Source: a virus. From it: a stretch of DNA of 56,811 nt. Both the position numbers and the translations under genes were made by a program. Shown here piece by piece: positions 1 through 5,866 of this stretch (position 1 is the first letter of the stretch; each line of letters starts with the position of its first letter). Below the pieces are notes generated by a model, which was not told where the DNA came from, did no database searches, and saw only the letters and a list, made by a program, of their open reading frames with translations. The stretch covers positions 1-56,811 of the IMG/VR virus record IMGVR_UViG_3300044858_004282. One strand, written 5' to 3'.

Positions 1-180
1 CTTAGATTAAAGTCAGAATGGGATAAGGGATATACATCCGAAGGATTGCTTCTGGCTGATGCTCTCAACGATATGATTGAGGCAAAGTACGGGGCGGTGG
101 ATAGAAACCTAACAATTAAATCCCTTGAAGAAACAAGAGTAAGAGATAGCAAATATATAATGGACTTAGATTCATTCTAA
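1..180 (+). CDS. C-terminal end of an unidentified protein (5' truncated by window edge)
   Basis: An open frame runs from the first base to a TAA at 178-180 and encodes the last 59 residues of a protein, ending YIMDLDSF. It contains a plausible amphipathic helix (ADALNDMIEAKYG). It is the only plus-strand gene seen, and a strong intrinsic terminator starts 15 bases after the stop, which supports it being a real transcribed gene. No family was recognised. It points towards the otherwise minus-strand genes, so a transcription-unit boundary lies at this end. Confidence 0.75.
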   Translation, partial: LRLKSEWDKGYTSEGLLLADALNDMIEAKYGAVDRNLTIKSLEETRVRDSKYIMDLDSF

Positions 181-195
181 GATAACTTCCCCTAT

Positions 196-235
196 GGGGC
201 ATATGGCTTTAATTAGCTATATGTCCCATTTTTTT
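196..235 (+). terminator. Rho-independent terminator
   Basis: A 13-bp stem (196-208 with 215-227, containing G-U pairs) with a 6-base loop is followed directly by A and seven T residues. It ends the plus-strand gene whose stop codon is at 178-180. Confidence 0.9.
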
Positions 236-246
236 ATGCCCAATTT

Positions 247-416
247 ATGGGCCAAATTTTCTCTTTACGACGCATGTAAAAATATGCTGGAATTTGTATG
301 CATATTGAATAAAATCTGTCAAAATCTGTATAAAATATCTCATTATATGAGACAAATTATACAGAATTAGACATAATTTTTTGCCATAAATATGGGCCAA
401 AATTGCTCTTTACGAC
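247..416. repeat. Pair of 25-bp direct repeats
   Basis: Copies at 247-271 and 392-416 share ATGGGCCAAA and CTCTTTACGAC and differ at only two or three positions. Both are followed about 10 bases later by CTGGAATTT. They lie on the two sides of the palindrome at 325-365. Confidence 0.85.
325..365. repeat. 41-bp hyphenated palindrome
   Basis: Outer arms TCTGTATAA (325-333) and TTATACAGA (357-365) are perfectly complementary. Four-base spacers enclose a second perfect dyad, TCTCAT-TAT-ATGAGA (338-352). The nesting is symmetric about position 345, so it could form a cruciform or an RNA hairpin, or bind a dimeric protein. Confidence 0.85.
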
Positions 417-587
417 CAAATAAAAAAATTTCCTGGAATTTTATATGAAAGCTATTGACAAATATTGGCCAATATGCTTTATATGGGCGCTATTGACATT
501 ACGCCCCATCATATGATATGCTCAATTACACACATATGTTTAGATAGTTATAATGATAGTATTTAGATCTAAATTGATAGTATGATT

Positions 588-613
588 CTCCACTTTACTC
601 CACAATACTCCAC
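588..613. repeat. Three CTCCAC iterons at 10-bp spacing
   Basis: CTCCAC occurs at 588-593, 598-603 and 608-613, each followed by a four-base A/T spacer. The exact one-helical-turn phasing puts the three sites on the same face of the DNA, as in iteron arrays bound by initiator or partition proteins. Confidence 0.6.
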
Positions 614-713
614 TAAATAAGCCTCTAGGAGGCTCATACAAGGGAGATAAAGGGAGGGGGGATATAATGGGTAGAGACCAAATTGCTTTAATTCTCTAAA
701 GCTTATCCTTGGT

Positions 714-1082
714 CTATTTGGTAGGATTGGTTGATATTAATCCACAATGGCTACATACATTATCTTTAAATAAATGTACTGCAAGGGAAGTATCCTCTTG
801 TTTCTTATCTGTTCTCTTGAATATATCTCTTAGTAGGTCTATAGGGGAAGTCTTATCCTCTTCTGGTAGCCCGCCGTGTTTGTGCAATATCTTGAGTAGG
901 ACCCCTGCTATGAATAGATCATCGCTAAATGCCGCCCAGGGAAATAATATATCAAATGGGTCAATTGGGACAGATAGGTACATAACGCACAAAACGGCTA
1001 TGATCTTGATATGTAGGGGACATCTATCAAATTGAGCTTTATATGGCTTAAATGTTTTGTTAAGACTCTTTATTTTCCCCAA
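714..1082 (-). CDS. YkvA-like (DUF1232) small membrane protein
   Basis: About 122 residues. The central stretch LSVPIDPFDILFP followed by SDDLFIAGVLL matches the DUF1232/YkvA pattern, in which P-x-D-x-x-P is followed by a D-D-hydrophobic segment; members are small membrane-associated proteins of unknown function. The C-terminus holds CSHC, a possible half metal site. The likely start is TTG at 1080-1082, which overlaps the 3' end of the 43-aa gene at 1070-1201; the start is not certain. It is the last gene of the leftmost minus-strand operon, and a compound hairpin (675-715) follows its stop. Confidence 0.7.
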   Translation of the reverse strand: MGKIKSLNKTFKPYKAQFDRCPLHIKIIAVLCVMYLSVPIDPFDILFPWAAFSDDLFIAGVLLKILHKHGGLPEEDKTSPIDLLRDIFKRTDKKQEDTSLAVHLFKDNVCSHCGLISTNPTK

Positions 1083-1201
1083 TATGGGACACCATTTTCA
1101 TCATAATCATTCCACTCTTCACCGCTCATATCAATATCTTTAAGCATCTCTTCTATAACTAATTTAAGACGCATTGATCTGTCAGGATCAATATCGCTCA
1201 T
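1070..1201 (-). CDS. 43-aa hypothetical acidic protein
   Basis: ATG at 1199-1201 overlaps the TGA stop of the upstream gene as ATGA, the usual sign of translational coupling. The product starts MSDIDPDRSMRLKLVI, is predicted helical, and ends in an aromatic tail (GVPYWGK). No family recognised. The downstream DUF1232 gene overlaps its last codons. Confidence 0.6.
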   Translation of the reverse strand: MSDIDPDRSMRLKLVIEEMLKDIDMSGEEWNDYDENGVPYWGK

Positions 1202-1410
1202 CAGTATCCCCCAAGACATTCATTACGAGTATGATATAGCCTGATCTTAGTCAATATCTTCTTAGTTGGAGCGTTTAATGGTTCTTCACATGCACCGCAT
1301 GCCATGTCCCATTCACCGCTAAAGAAGTCATATTTGGCACCCTTAAAATTGGCATATTTGTGTGCCACAAAGGTATCAAATGGATCAGGTATTTCTAAGT
1401 TCTGAATCAT
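1201..1410 (-). CDS. 69-aa hypothetical protein with a CxxC motif
   Basis: Begins MIQNLEIPDPFDTF and contains CGAC plus a C-terminal Cys (ECLGGY), so metal binding is possible. It is the first gene of the leftmost operon. A consensus-like promoter with its -10 box six bases before the ATG drives it, which predicts a leaderless mRNA. No family recognised. Confidence 0.65.
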   Translation of the reverse strand: MIQNLEIPDPFDTFVAHKYANFKGAKYDFFSGEWDMACGACEEPLNAPTKKILTKIRLYHTRNECLGGY

Positions 1411-1416
1411 ATATTC

Positions 1417-1445
1417 AGTATAGCATTTATGTCAGGTACTGACAA
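1417..1445 (-). promoter_or_regulatory. Promoter with overlapping operator-like dyad
   Basis: On the minus strand, TTGTCA (1440-1445) and TATACT (1417-1422) are separated by 17 bp, and the -10 ends six bases before the ATG at 1410. A perfect dyad TGTCAG-GTA-CTGACA (1430-1444) covers the -35 and spacer. The same CAGGTACTG core lies in the same position in the promoter at 3169-3197, which suggests a shared repressor. Confidence 0.75.
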
Positions 1446-1482
1446 GGGGGTCTCTACTTTTCGACTTCACTTTCGGTCAATA

Positions 1483-1650
1483 TTAAGAAGATAATCCTTT
1501 AAATGAATGACATGCACATACGCCTACTATCTTATATGTTTGATCTATTTCAGCTAAATCATTATATGTAGCTATGGCTTGGCAGTAATGACATTTATCT
1601 GTCTTGTCCGCCTTTTCTAGATATGCTTCAAGGTTATCTAGTATACCCAT
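1483..1650 (-). CDS. 55-aa zinc-ribbon-like hypothetical protein
   Basis: Starting at ATG 1648-1650, one base after the upstream stop codon, the product begins MGILDNLEAYLEKADKTDK and carries CHYC and CAC-H metal-ligand pairs. An alternative longer start at 1695 would overlap the upstream gene by 44 bases and is less likely. Probably a small Zn-binding protein; partner unknown. Confidence 0.6.
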   Translation of the reverse strand: MGILDNLEAYLEKADKTDKCHYCQAIATYNDLAEIDQTYKIVGVCACHSFKGLSS

Positions 1651-1651
1651 A

Positions 1652-1879
1652 TTACTTGTTCCTTGGTATGAGGTTCTGAGGGCCTTCTGTGCCAAATAGG
1701 GACTTCTTTACAGGTACGCAGTTGGGAACTCTTTTCCCGCCCTTGTCCTTCATACCTACCTGCTTGTATCCGCTCCAGCAAGCCTTCTCAATGTTATCCC
1801 ATTTATCTTCATCTGGGTTGTCTGATTGATACCCTTTTGAGATCTCTTCATCTGTTAATTCAATATTATCCATACTCAT
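1652..1879 (-). CDS. Small phage protein with CWxGY...VPNCVP motif
   Basis: 75 residues. The segment CWSGYKQVGMKDKGGKR followed by VPNCVP resembles a short module often seen at the ends of phage head or structural proteins and in stand-alone small proteins of large viruses; its role is not known. The N-terminus is acidic (ELTDEEISKGYQSDNPDEDK). Its start overlaps the stop of the upstream gene (1876-1879, ATGA). Confidence 0.65.
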   Translation of the reverse strand: MSMDNIELTDEEISKGYQSDNPDEDKWDNIEKACWSGYKQVGMKDKGGKRVPNCVPVKKSLFGTEGPQNLIPRNK

Positions 1880-2124
1880 ATCTTACCATATCTTTCTTCA
1901 TCTGAAAGAATGTCCATAAGAAGTCCTTGTGGCACGTCGTGGCCTGCTTTGATATGCTCTCTCACATGGGTAATCAAATGCCCATCATCGTGGATCTCTT
2001 CTGACATTGAGAATAAGGAATACTCATCTGAACGTTCATTTAGCCAACATGCAGCACATTCTATCCATCCGCCTACATGAGCGTATATATAAATGTCGCT
2101 GTCTGTAAATCTAGAGTATGCCAT
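1876..2124 (-). CDS. 82-aa Cys/His metal-binding hypothetical protein
   Basis: CAAC followed by H..EH...GH gives a plausible zinc site in the middle of the protein (WIECAACWLN, HVREHIKAGHD). A purine-rich ribosome binding site (GGGGGAACC) precedes the ATG. Proteins of this shape are frequent in actinobacterial phages; the function is unknown. Confidence 0.65.
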   Translation of the reverse strand: MAYSRFTDSDIYIYAHVGGWIECAACWLNERSDEYSLFSMSEEIHDDGHLITHVREHIKAGHDVPQGLLMDILSDEERYGKI

Positions 2125-2136
2125 TGGTTCCCCCTA

Positions 2137-2382
2137 TTAATGTATCTTGCTTATTCCCTTTTTAGACCAGTGTAAATAAGATTTAACACCTACTATCCCA
2201 TAAAGGATAGCGCCAAGAATAAAACCGTACTGCTTTGTTATCAAAGCATATGCAGTCCACATAAATTCATTAAATATGAACCAGAGCCAACCAAATCTTT
2301 TCTTCCTGCCAATTACAAACATAGCTGCAGCACCGCTTAAAACAAGCACGTATGAGGCGTAGCTATTTACCCACTGTTCCAT
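2137..2382 (-). CDS. Small membrane protein, PnuC-like topology
   Basis: 81 residues with three hydrophobic segments (about 8-25, 30-48, 52-68) and aromatic-rich text such as FGWLWFIFNEFMWTAYAL. The pattern recalls half of a PnuC/SWEET-type transporter, but it is too short to be a complete PnuC. Could be a subunit of an oligomeric membrane protein. Ends in a basic cytoplasmic tail. Confidence 0.6.
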   Translation of the reverse strand: MEQWVNSYASYVLVLSGAAAMFVIGRKKRFGWLWFIFNEFMWTAYALITKQYGFILGAILYGIVGVKSYLHWSKKGISKIH

Positions 2383-2401
2383 ATTTAATATACCCTTATC
2401 G

Positions 2402-2593
2402 TTAGGTATCTATTATACCATCAGTTGTGTCAACGTAGTTGACTGGGATCTCTCTATTTTCGCCGACCTCACTAATTGCGATCAAATCTTCATGATATTG
2501 AATATGATAATCTCTTAATTGATGAGTTACTGCACAATAACAAATAGGGCAATTTGTTATCCACTGAGACTTATCTTCCCAATGTTTAGGCAC
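2402..2593 (-). CDS. 63-aa C2H2-like zinc finger protein
   Basis: CPIC followed by H....H (NCPICYCAVTHQLRDYHIQ, then YH) makes a plausible small zinc finger. The start is GTG at 2591-2593. Its Shine-Dalgarno element GGAG lies inside the 3' acceptor strand of the tRNA-Arg gene just upstream (2598-2668), so tRNA processing and translation of this gene compete for the same bases. Confidence 0.6.
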   Translation of the reverse strand: MPKHWEDKSQWITNCPICYCAVTHQLRDYHIQYHEDLIAISEVGENREIPVNYVDTTDGIIDT

Positions 2594-2597
2594 TAAG

Positions 2598-2668
2598 CTC
2601 CAGGTGAAGGAATCGGACCTTCATTATCGGTTTCGGAAACCGCTCTACGACCATTATAGGAACCTGAA
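2598..2668 (-). tRNA. tRNA-Arg (anticodon CCG)
   Basis: All arms fold. The acceptor is TTCAGGT with ACCTGGA, the D-stem is CTAT/GTAG, the anticodon stem is GCGGT/ACCGA (outermost pair mismatched) with loop TTCCGAA, and the T-stem is GAAGG/CCTTC with loop TCCGATT. The discriminator is G and CCA is not encoded. Reads the CGG codon. It has no promoter of its own and is probably cut from the transcript of the operon starting at 3160. Confidence 0.8.
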
Positions 2669-2671
2669 ATG

Positions 2672-2935
2672 TTAGTCTGCCTTGCTTAGGAATTGATCTT
2701 CCCATAAACCGATAAGGGATTTATTACCAATATCATCAAAATAGTAACGGTTTGCTTTACTATCATATGTCCAACCATACCACATATCGCCTTCCATCCA
2801 GCTTGAGGATGCTATCTTCATTCCTTCTGGGTCATTAACAATTGTATCTAAATGATCATACATATGAACTTCATCGAAGACATATTCTCTAAGGCTTGTC
2901 CAACTGAATATACGTCTTGCTAACCATTCAATCAT
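2672..2935 (-). CDS. 87-aa hypothetical protein
   Basis: The chosen ATG (2933-2935) overlaps the upstream TGA by eight bases, consistent with coupling. Begins MIEWLARRIFSWTSLREYVF and is rich in Trp, Tyr and acidic residues (MEGDMWYGWTYDS). A longer frame from 2968 exists but would overlap the upstream gene more. No family recognised. The tRNA-Arg gene starts four bases after its stop. Confidence 0.6.
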   Translation of the reverse strand: MIEWLARRIFSWTSLREYVFDEVHMYDHLDTIVNDPEGMKIASSSWMEGDMWYGWTYDSKANRYYFDDIGNKSLIGLWEDQFLSKAD

Positions 2936-3032
2936 CTTTTGGATCCTTTTCCCATGTAAGCTTTCCATCTTTATATACTGGCCAATATCCCAAAGGACGC
3001 CAGTCCATTTTCATAATCTTAGGCTCTTTCAT
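2928..3032 (-). CDS. 34-aa hypothetical protein
   Basis: ATG at 3030-3032 overlaps the TGA of the 43-aa gene upstream (ATGA). The peptide contains DWRPLGYWPVYKDGK and is strongly aromatic. It fills the space between two genes with overlaps on both sides, which is the main support for it being translated. Confidence 0.5.
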   Translation of the reverse strand: MKEPKIMKMDWRPLGYWPVYKDGKLTWEKDPKDD

Positions 3033-3160
3033 ACTGCCAACTGAATTGGAATCATTGCAGCACATCTTTCACAATATTGATATGTTGATCCAGTATATGG
3101 GCATGTGCCTGCTTCTACAAGAATGTGGCCTTTAATTTTGCATATAATCTTATTTATCAT
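3029..3160 (-). CDS. 43-aa zinc-ribbon peptide (CPYTGxxYxYCERC)
   Basis: Contains CPYTG then YCERC, a compact four-ligand metal site with an upstream Cys (MINKIICKIKGH). It begins eight bases after a perfect -10 box, so the mRNA is nearly leaderless. First gene of an operon that includes the tRNA-Arg. Small proteins of this pattern occur in actinophages; the function is unknown. Confidence 0.65.
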   Translation of the reverse strand: MINKIICKIKGHILVEAGTCPYTGSTYQYCERCAAMIPIQLAV

Positions 3161-3168
3161 TATAGTTT

Positions 3169-3197
3169 ATTATATAATATACGACAGGTACTGTCAA
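3169..3197 (-). promoter_or_regulatory. Perfect-consensus sigma70 promoter with operator-like dyad
   Basis: TTGACA (3192-3197) and TATAAT (3169-3174) with 17-bp spacing on the minus strand. The dyad GACAG-GTA-CTGTC (3183-3195) overlaps the -35 and upstream spacer. It shares the core CAGGTACTG with the promoter at 1417-1445. The ATG it serves is at 3160. Confidence 0.85.
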
Positions 3198-3237
3198 TAG
3201 CCTTCTATTTTCCGCCGCACTTTTTTCGCTAAATTAG

Positions 3238-3423
3238 TTACAATATAGTAGAATCATCAGTATATTTTATAACTGGATCTAATCTATCCCAATGACCTTT
3301 TTCACTACCTTGATAAACCTGTCCAGTTTCTCTGTCTACAAGAAGCCACTTCTCTGGTGATTTAGTTTTAACCTGCAGCAAAACGGAGTTAGATAAAACT
3401 TTAAAGATAAACCCTTTTCTCAA
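3238..3423 (-). CDS. 61-aa hypothetical protein
   Basis: Begins MRKGFIFKVLSNSVLLQVK and is predicted to be a small beta-rich fold (SPEKWLLVDRETGQVYQG). It starts directly after the groES-like gene and is probably co-transcribed with it. No family recognised. Confidence 0.55.
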   Translation of the reverse strand: MRKGFIFKVLSNSVLLQVKTKSPEKWLLVDRETGQVYQGSEKGHWDRLDPVIKYTDDSTIL

Positions 3424-3425
3424 CT

Positions 3426-3722
3426 TTACCCCTTAATCGCTAGTACGCTTTTTGTATTCAAAAGCAAATACTTTTCTCCGTCTTCATCTTCAATATCAGT
3501 TCCACTGTTTTGGTTATAATACACACTATCCCCAATGGCTAGCCCATTAATTGGTATAAGCTCACCCTTATAGTTGTGTTCACCATTTCCAAGATCAAGT
3601 ATCTTTCCAACCCTGAGAGGAGAATCGCTAAGCGAAGCCATTAAAACTATACCAGATGAAGTAGTTCTATCCTCTACCTTATTCTCTTTAACTAACAATA
3701 AGTTGCCAAATGGCTTAATCAT
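3426..3722 (-). CDS. GroES-like co-chaperonin (Cpn10)
   Basis: 98 residues, the normal Cpn10 length. It starts IKPFGNLLLVKENK, has the mobile-loop region (TTSSGIVLMAS), and ends with the Cpn10 strand pattern IGDSVYYNQNSG ... LLLNTKSVLAI. It would form a seven-subunit lid for the host GroEL; no GroEL is encoded nearby. Phages such as T4 carry their own GroES analogue (gp31) for capsid folding, so a similar role is plausible. A GAGGAG ribosome binding site lies in the end of the 53-aa gene upstream. Confidence 0.85.
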   Translation of the reverse strand: MIKPFGNLLLVKENKVEDRTTSSGIVLMASLSDSPLRVGKILDLGNGEHNYKGELIPINGLAIGDSVYYNQNSGTDIEDEDGEKYLLLNTKSVLAIKG

Positions 3723-3725
3723 TTT

Positions 3726-3887
3726 TTACTCCTCGAACGACTGTTGACTTGCCCAAAACCGATCCTGTGCCGATTTATCTTGTATTTTTTTTGCTTCCAT
3801 AATTACAGAAATTTCTTGATACAGTCTATATCCCAGATATCCGCAGACAGCTAAAGATAAAATAAAAATAATAATAAGTGTTTTCAT
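3726..3887 (-). CDS. 53-aa single-pass membrane protein
   Basis: Begins MKTLIIIFILSLAVCGYLGY, one N-terminal membrane segment or signal anchor, followed by a charged helix. The ATG (3885-3887) lies seven bases after a perfect TATAAT box, predicting a leaderless transcript. First gene of the groES-like operon. Function unknown. Confidence 0.65.
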   Translation of the reverse strand: MKTLIIIFILSLAVCGYLGYRLYQEISVIMEAKKIQDKSAQDRFWASQQSFEE

Positions 3888-3894
3888 ATATTAT

Positions 3895-3923
3895 ATTATA
3901 CTATACACAATGCGGTCAGTCAA
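3895..3923 (-). promoter_or_regulatory. Leaderless-type promoter before the groES-like operon
   Basis: TTGACT (3918-3923), 17-bp spacer, TATAAT (3895-3900), then seven bases to the ATG at 3887 on the minus strand. Confidence 0.8.
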
Positions 3924-3931
3924 TAGCATAA

Positions 3932-4225
3932 TCAAGATAATCCTAAAAAGTGTTTTGAAAGTGCAGTTATGGCAAGCAGTGACCATATTATATTAAACCA
4001 TATTAATGTTGGAAGAGTCTTTACTGTTGATGACCATATCAATGCTAGGCTGGTAACTAAAGCAAATATGAATAGCCACCAAATTTGAACTCCAAAAATA
4101 AGTCCTGGGATAATAATTGCAGCCTTTGTCATAAATGCAAAAAACTCAACCGTGTTTGGCAGATTCCAGTACTCTCTGTGGCGCATAGTGCCAAGAGCAA
4201 CTATCCAATCTTTTCTAAACTTCAT
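3932..4225 (-). CDS. 97-aa membrane protein at the end of the halogenase operon
   Basis: Two or three hydrophobic segments (about 27-45, 48-64, 71-90: IWWLFIFALVTSLALIWSS, TLIWFNIIWSLLAIT) after a basic N-terminus (MKFRKDWIVALGTMRHREYW). Its start overlaps the end of the halogenase gene by 11 bases, so it is translated with it. Export, membrane docking or self-protection are possible roles for a membrane protein in such an operon, but nothing in the sequence decides. Confidence 0.65.
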   Translation of the reverse strand: MKFRKDWIVALGTMRHREYWNLPNTVEFFAFMTKAAIIIPGLIFGVQIWWLFIFALVTSLALIWSSTVKTLPTLIWFNIIWSLLAITALSKHFLGLS

Positions 4226-5804
4226 TGTGAAATCTTTCTTTTAAGTATTTATGGTGATTAGGTGCATCTTTAATTGCCTCTGTCCACTTTTTCACAGAAG
4301 ATTCGCTTCTGGATTTAAAAGTTTGAGCAATATCATTAAAGTCTTTTGATGGATATATATGTTGCCACTCTCTAATTACCTGCTTGGTTACTGGACCCCA
4401 TTCATTTCCTACAGCAATACAATGAAACCCGCACCATCTATCAACATGCAAAGACTTGTTGCTTACCTTATTCATAATTTCTGAGCTAAATGACATTAAG
4501 TGTTCTGAATTAAGAAATGCTCTGCTATTTGGCAGGACATCTCTAGTAGACATGAACTTCCAAAACTCTGTGTCTGTTCTTGAAGTTAATATGTAATGTA
4601 ATTGAACAAAAGATGAAAATGAATCAAAATCTCTTTTTACTTCAAGGTTATATGCTTCTTGATCAAACTTATTATAGTGACCCCTGGATATCATTCTTGA
4701 AATAAGCAGTGAGTGTGAGTGTATAAATCTTAAACCGTTTGATTCAAGTGGCTCTAAGAAAGCTCCAGATAGACCTATAGCAACAACATTTTTGTTCCAT
4801 GGCTTAGATACTATCCCAGACCTAAAACTAATTTCTCTAAAGCTTAGGCCTTCAATTCTGTGTTCACCGTGAGTCTTTCTTAAATGATCTTTAAATTCTT
4901 CCAAGGCATCTTCTGATGATGTAAATTTATCTGAGTATACATATCCAGTGCCTATTCTAGAATAAAGTGGAGCATTCCAAACCCAACCATAACCAAGGGC
5001 TGTACAATTGGTAAATAGTTCTACTTCTTTCTCTGGATCTTCATAAGGTATCTGTACCGCCCACGCTTTATTTACTGGCAACCTGTCTTCATGAGATTCA
5101 AATTCTGTTCCAAGGGCTTCTGTTATAAGAAGTCCTTTAAAACCAGAGCAGTCTATATATAGATCTGCATCGCAAAACTCTCCGTTGTTTAACTTAAGAC
5201 CCTGTATTCCATTTTTATCTTTGATAACCTCATCTATATTTGCCTGAATATGCTTTACGCCCCTAGGCTTTGCATATTTTTCCTTTAAGTATTCAGCAAA
5301 TTTTATTGCATCAAACTGCAATGCCATGTCTTTCATGAAATCAAATCCATCCATCTGCTTTAAGCTCTTTGGCATAAAAACTTTATTTTCCTTCATCATT
5401 ACTGATGATGGAAATAGGTAGTCCACATAGCTTTGTTTTGTTGTTGAAGGATCTAATGATTTTAATATATGCCAGTCGTTTGCTCCTCTTTGAGTGCAGT
5501 TACCCTGGTAAGGATCACCAAATGGATAATGGAATCCACCATCGCCTAAAGCGTAAAAGTCTGTAAACTTAATTGATAGTTTGTATGCAGCGTCAGTAAA
5601 CTCCATAAATTCTTCGTGATCTATTTCTAAAGTGCTCAGCCAAGCTATAAAGCCAACTGTAGTAGACTCTCCTACGCCAATCTTTGGTACATCTGGACTT
5701 TCTATTAGGGTTATATCTCGATCTGGATACTCTTTGATCAAAGTAGATGCTGTCATCCATCCAGCAGACCCGCCACCAACTATGACTATTCTATCTGATT
5801 TCAT
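4215..5804 (-). CDS. Flavin-dependent tryptophan-halogenase-like enzyme
   Basis: About 529 residues, the normal size of PrnA/RebH-type enzymes. An N-terminal FAD fold has GGGSAGWMTA (11-20) and VGESTT (45-50). The catalytic Lys sits in AAYKLSIKF (Lys ~76, equivalent to PrnA Lys79). The WxWxxP signature is present as GWVWNAP (~274-280), and the glutamate of FLEPLES (~352) corresponds to PrnA Glu346. Family members use FADH2, O2 and halide to form hypohalous acid and halogenate tryptophan, other aromatics or Trp in peptides; a separate flavin reductase is needed and none is seen here. Start ATG 5802-5804 preferred over TTG 5805-5807. Phage halogenases are known (the cyanophage enzyme VirX1). 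It sits in an operon with two 2-oxoglutarate oxygenases. Substrate unknown. Confidence 0.9.
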   Translation of the reverse strand: MKSDRIVIVGGGSAGWMTASTLIKEYPDRDITLIESPDVPKIGVGESTTVGFIAWLSTLEIDHEEFMEFTDAAYKLSIKFTDFYALGDGGFHYPFGDPYQGNCTQRGANDWHILKSLDPSTTKQSYVDYLFPSSVMMKENKVFMPKSLKQMDGFDFMKDMALQFDAIKFAEYLKEKYAKPRGVKHIQANIDEVIKDKNGIQGLKLNNGEFCDADLYIDCSGFKGLLITEALGTEFESHEDRLPVNKAWAVQIPYEDPEKEVELFTNCTALGYGWVWNAPLYSRIGTGYVYSDKFTSSEDALEEFKDHLRKTHGEHRIEGLSFREISFRSGIVSKPWNKNVVAIGLSGAFLEPLESNGLRFIHSHSLLISRMISRGHYNKFDQEAYNLEVKRDFDSFSSFVQLHYILTSRTDTEFWKFMSTRDVLPNSRAFLNSEHLMSFSSEIMNKVSNKSLHVDRWCGFHCIAVGNEWGPVTKQVIREWQHIYPSKDFNDIAQTFKSRSESSVKKWTEAIKDAPNHHKYLKERFHNEV

Positions 5805-5866
5805 CAATATGAATCCATTCTAATTAACAACATACTGAACAGCAACAATGGTGTTACTTCAATACT

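Larger units (their letters stand above)
236..713. other. Non-coding convergent intergenic region with dense dyads and repeats (candidate origin)
   Basis: No convincing gene was found in these ~480 bases, which lie between the end of a plus-strand gene and the end of a minus-strand operon. The sequence is AT-rich. It holds two 25-bp direct repeats, a 41-bp hyphenated palindrome, perfect palindromes at 462-475 (ATATTGGCCAATAT), 508-517 and 562-573 (TTTAGATCTAAA, flanked by two copies of GATAGTAT), and three CTCCAC units at 588, 598 and 608. It also has a hairpin at 620-634 (AGCCTC-TAG-GAGGCT) and a compound hairpin at 675-715. Two plus-strand TTGACA boxes occur at 455-460 and 493-498 with weak -10 boxes. 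The density of dyads and iterated units resembles a replication origin or partition-type site; a non-coding RNA is also possible. Function is inference. Confidence 0.5.

Noticed and set aside
247-416. CRISPR array
   Set aside because: Only two repeat copies, 145 bp apart, without regular spacers; the Cas4-like nuclease at 28072-28860 is a common phage recombination gene, not part of a CRISPR locus.
455-522. Two plus-strand promoters (TTGACA at 455 and 493)
   Set aside because: The -10 matches are weak and no plus-strand gene follows. They are kept only as part of the origin-like region.
709-1035. Plus-strand 108-codon frame
   Set aside because: Antisense to the DUF1232 gene, which has a recognisable motif and fits the operon.
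2672-2968. 98-codon version of the 87-aa gene
   Set aside because: The earlier start overlaps the 34-aa gene more deeply and lacks a better ribosome site than the coupled ATG at 2935.
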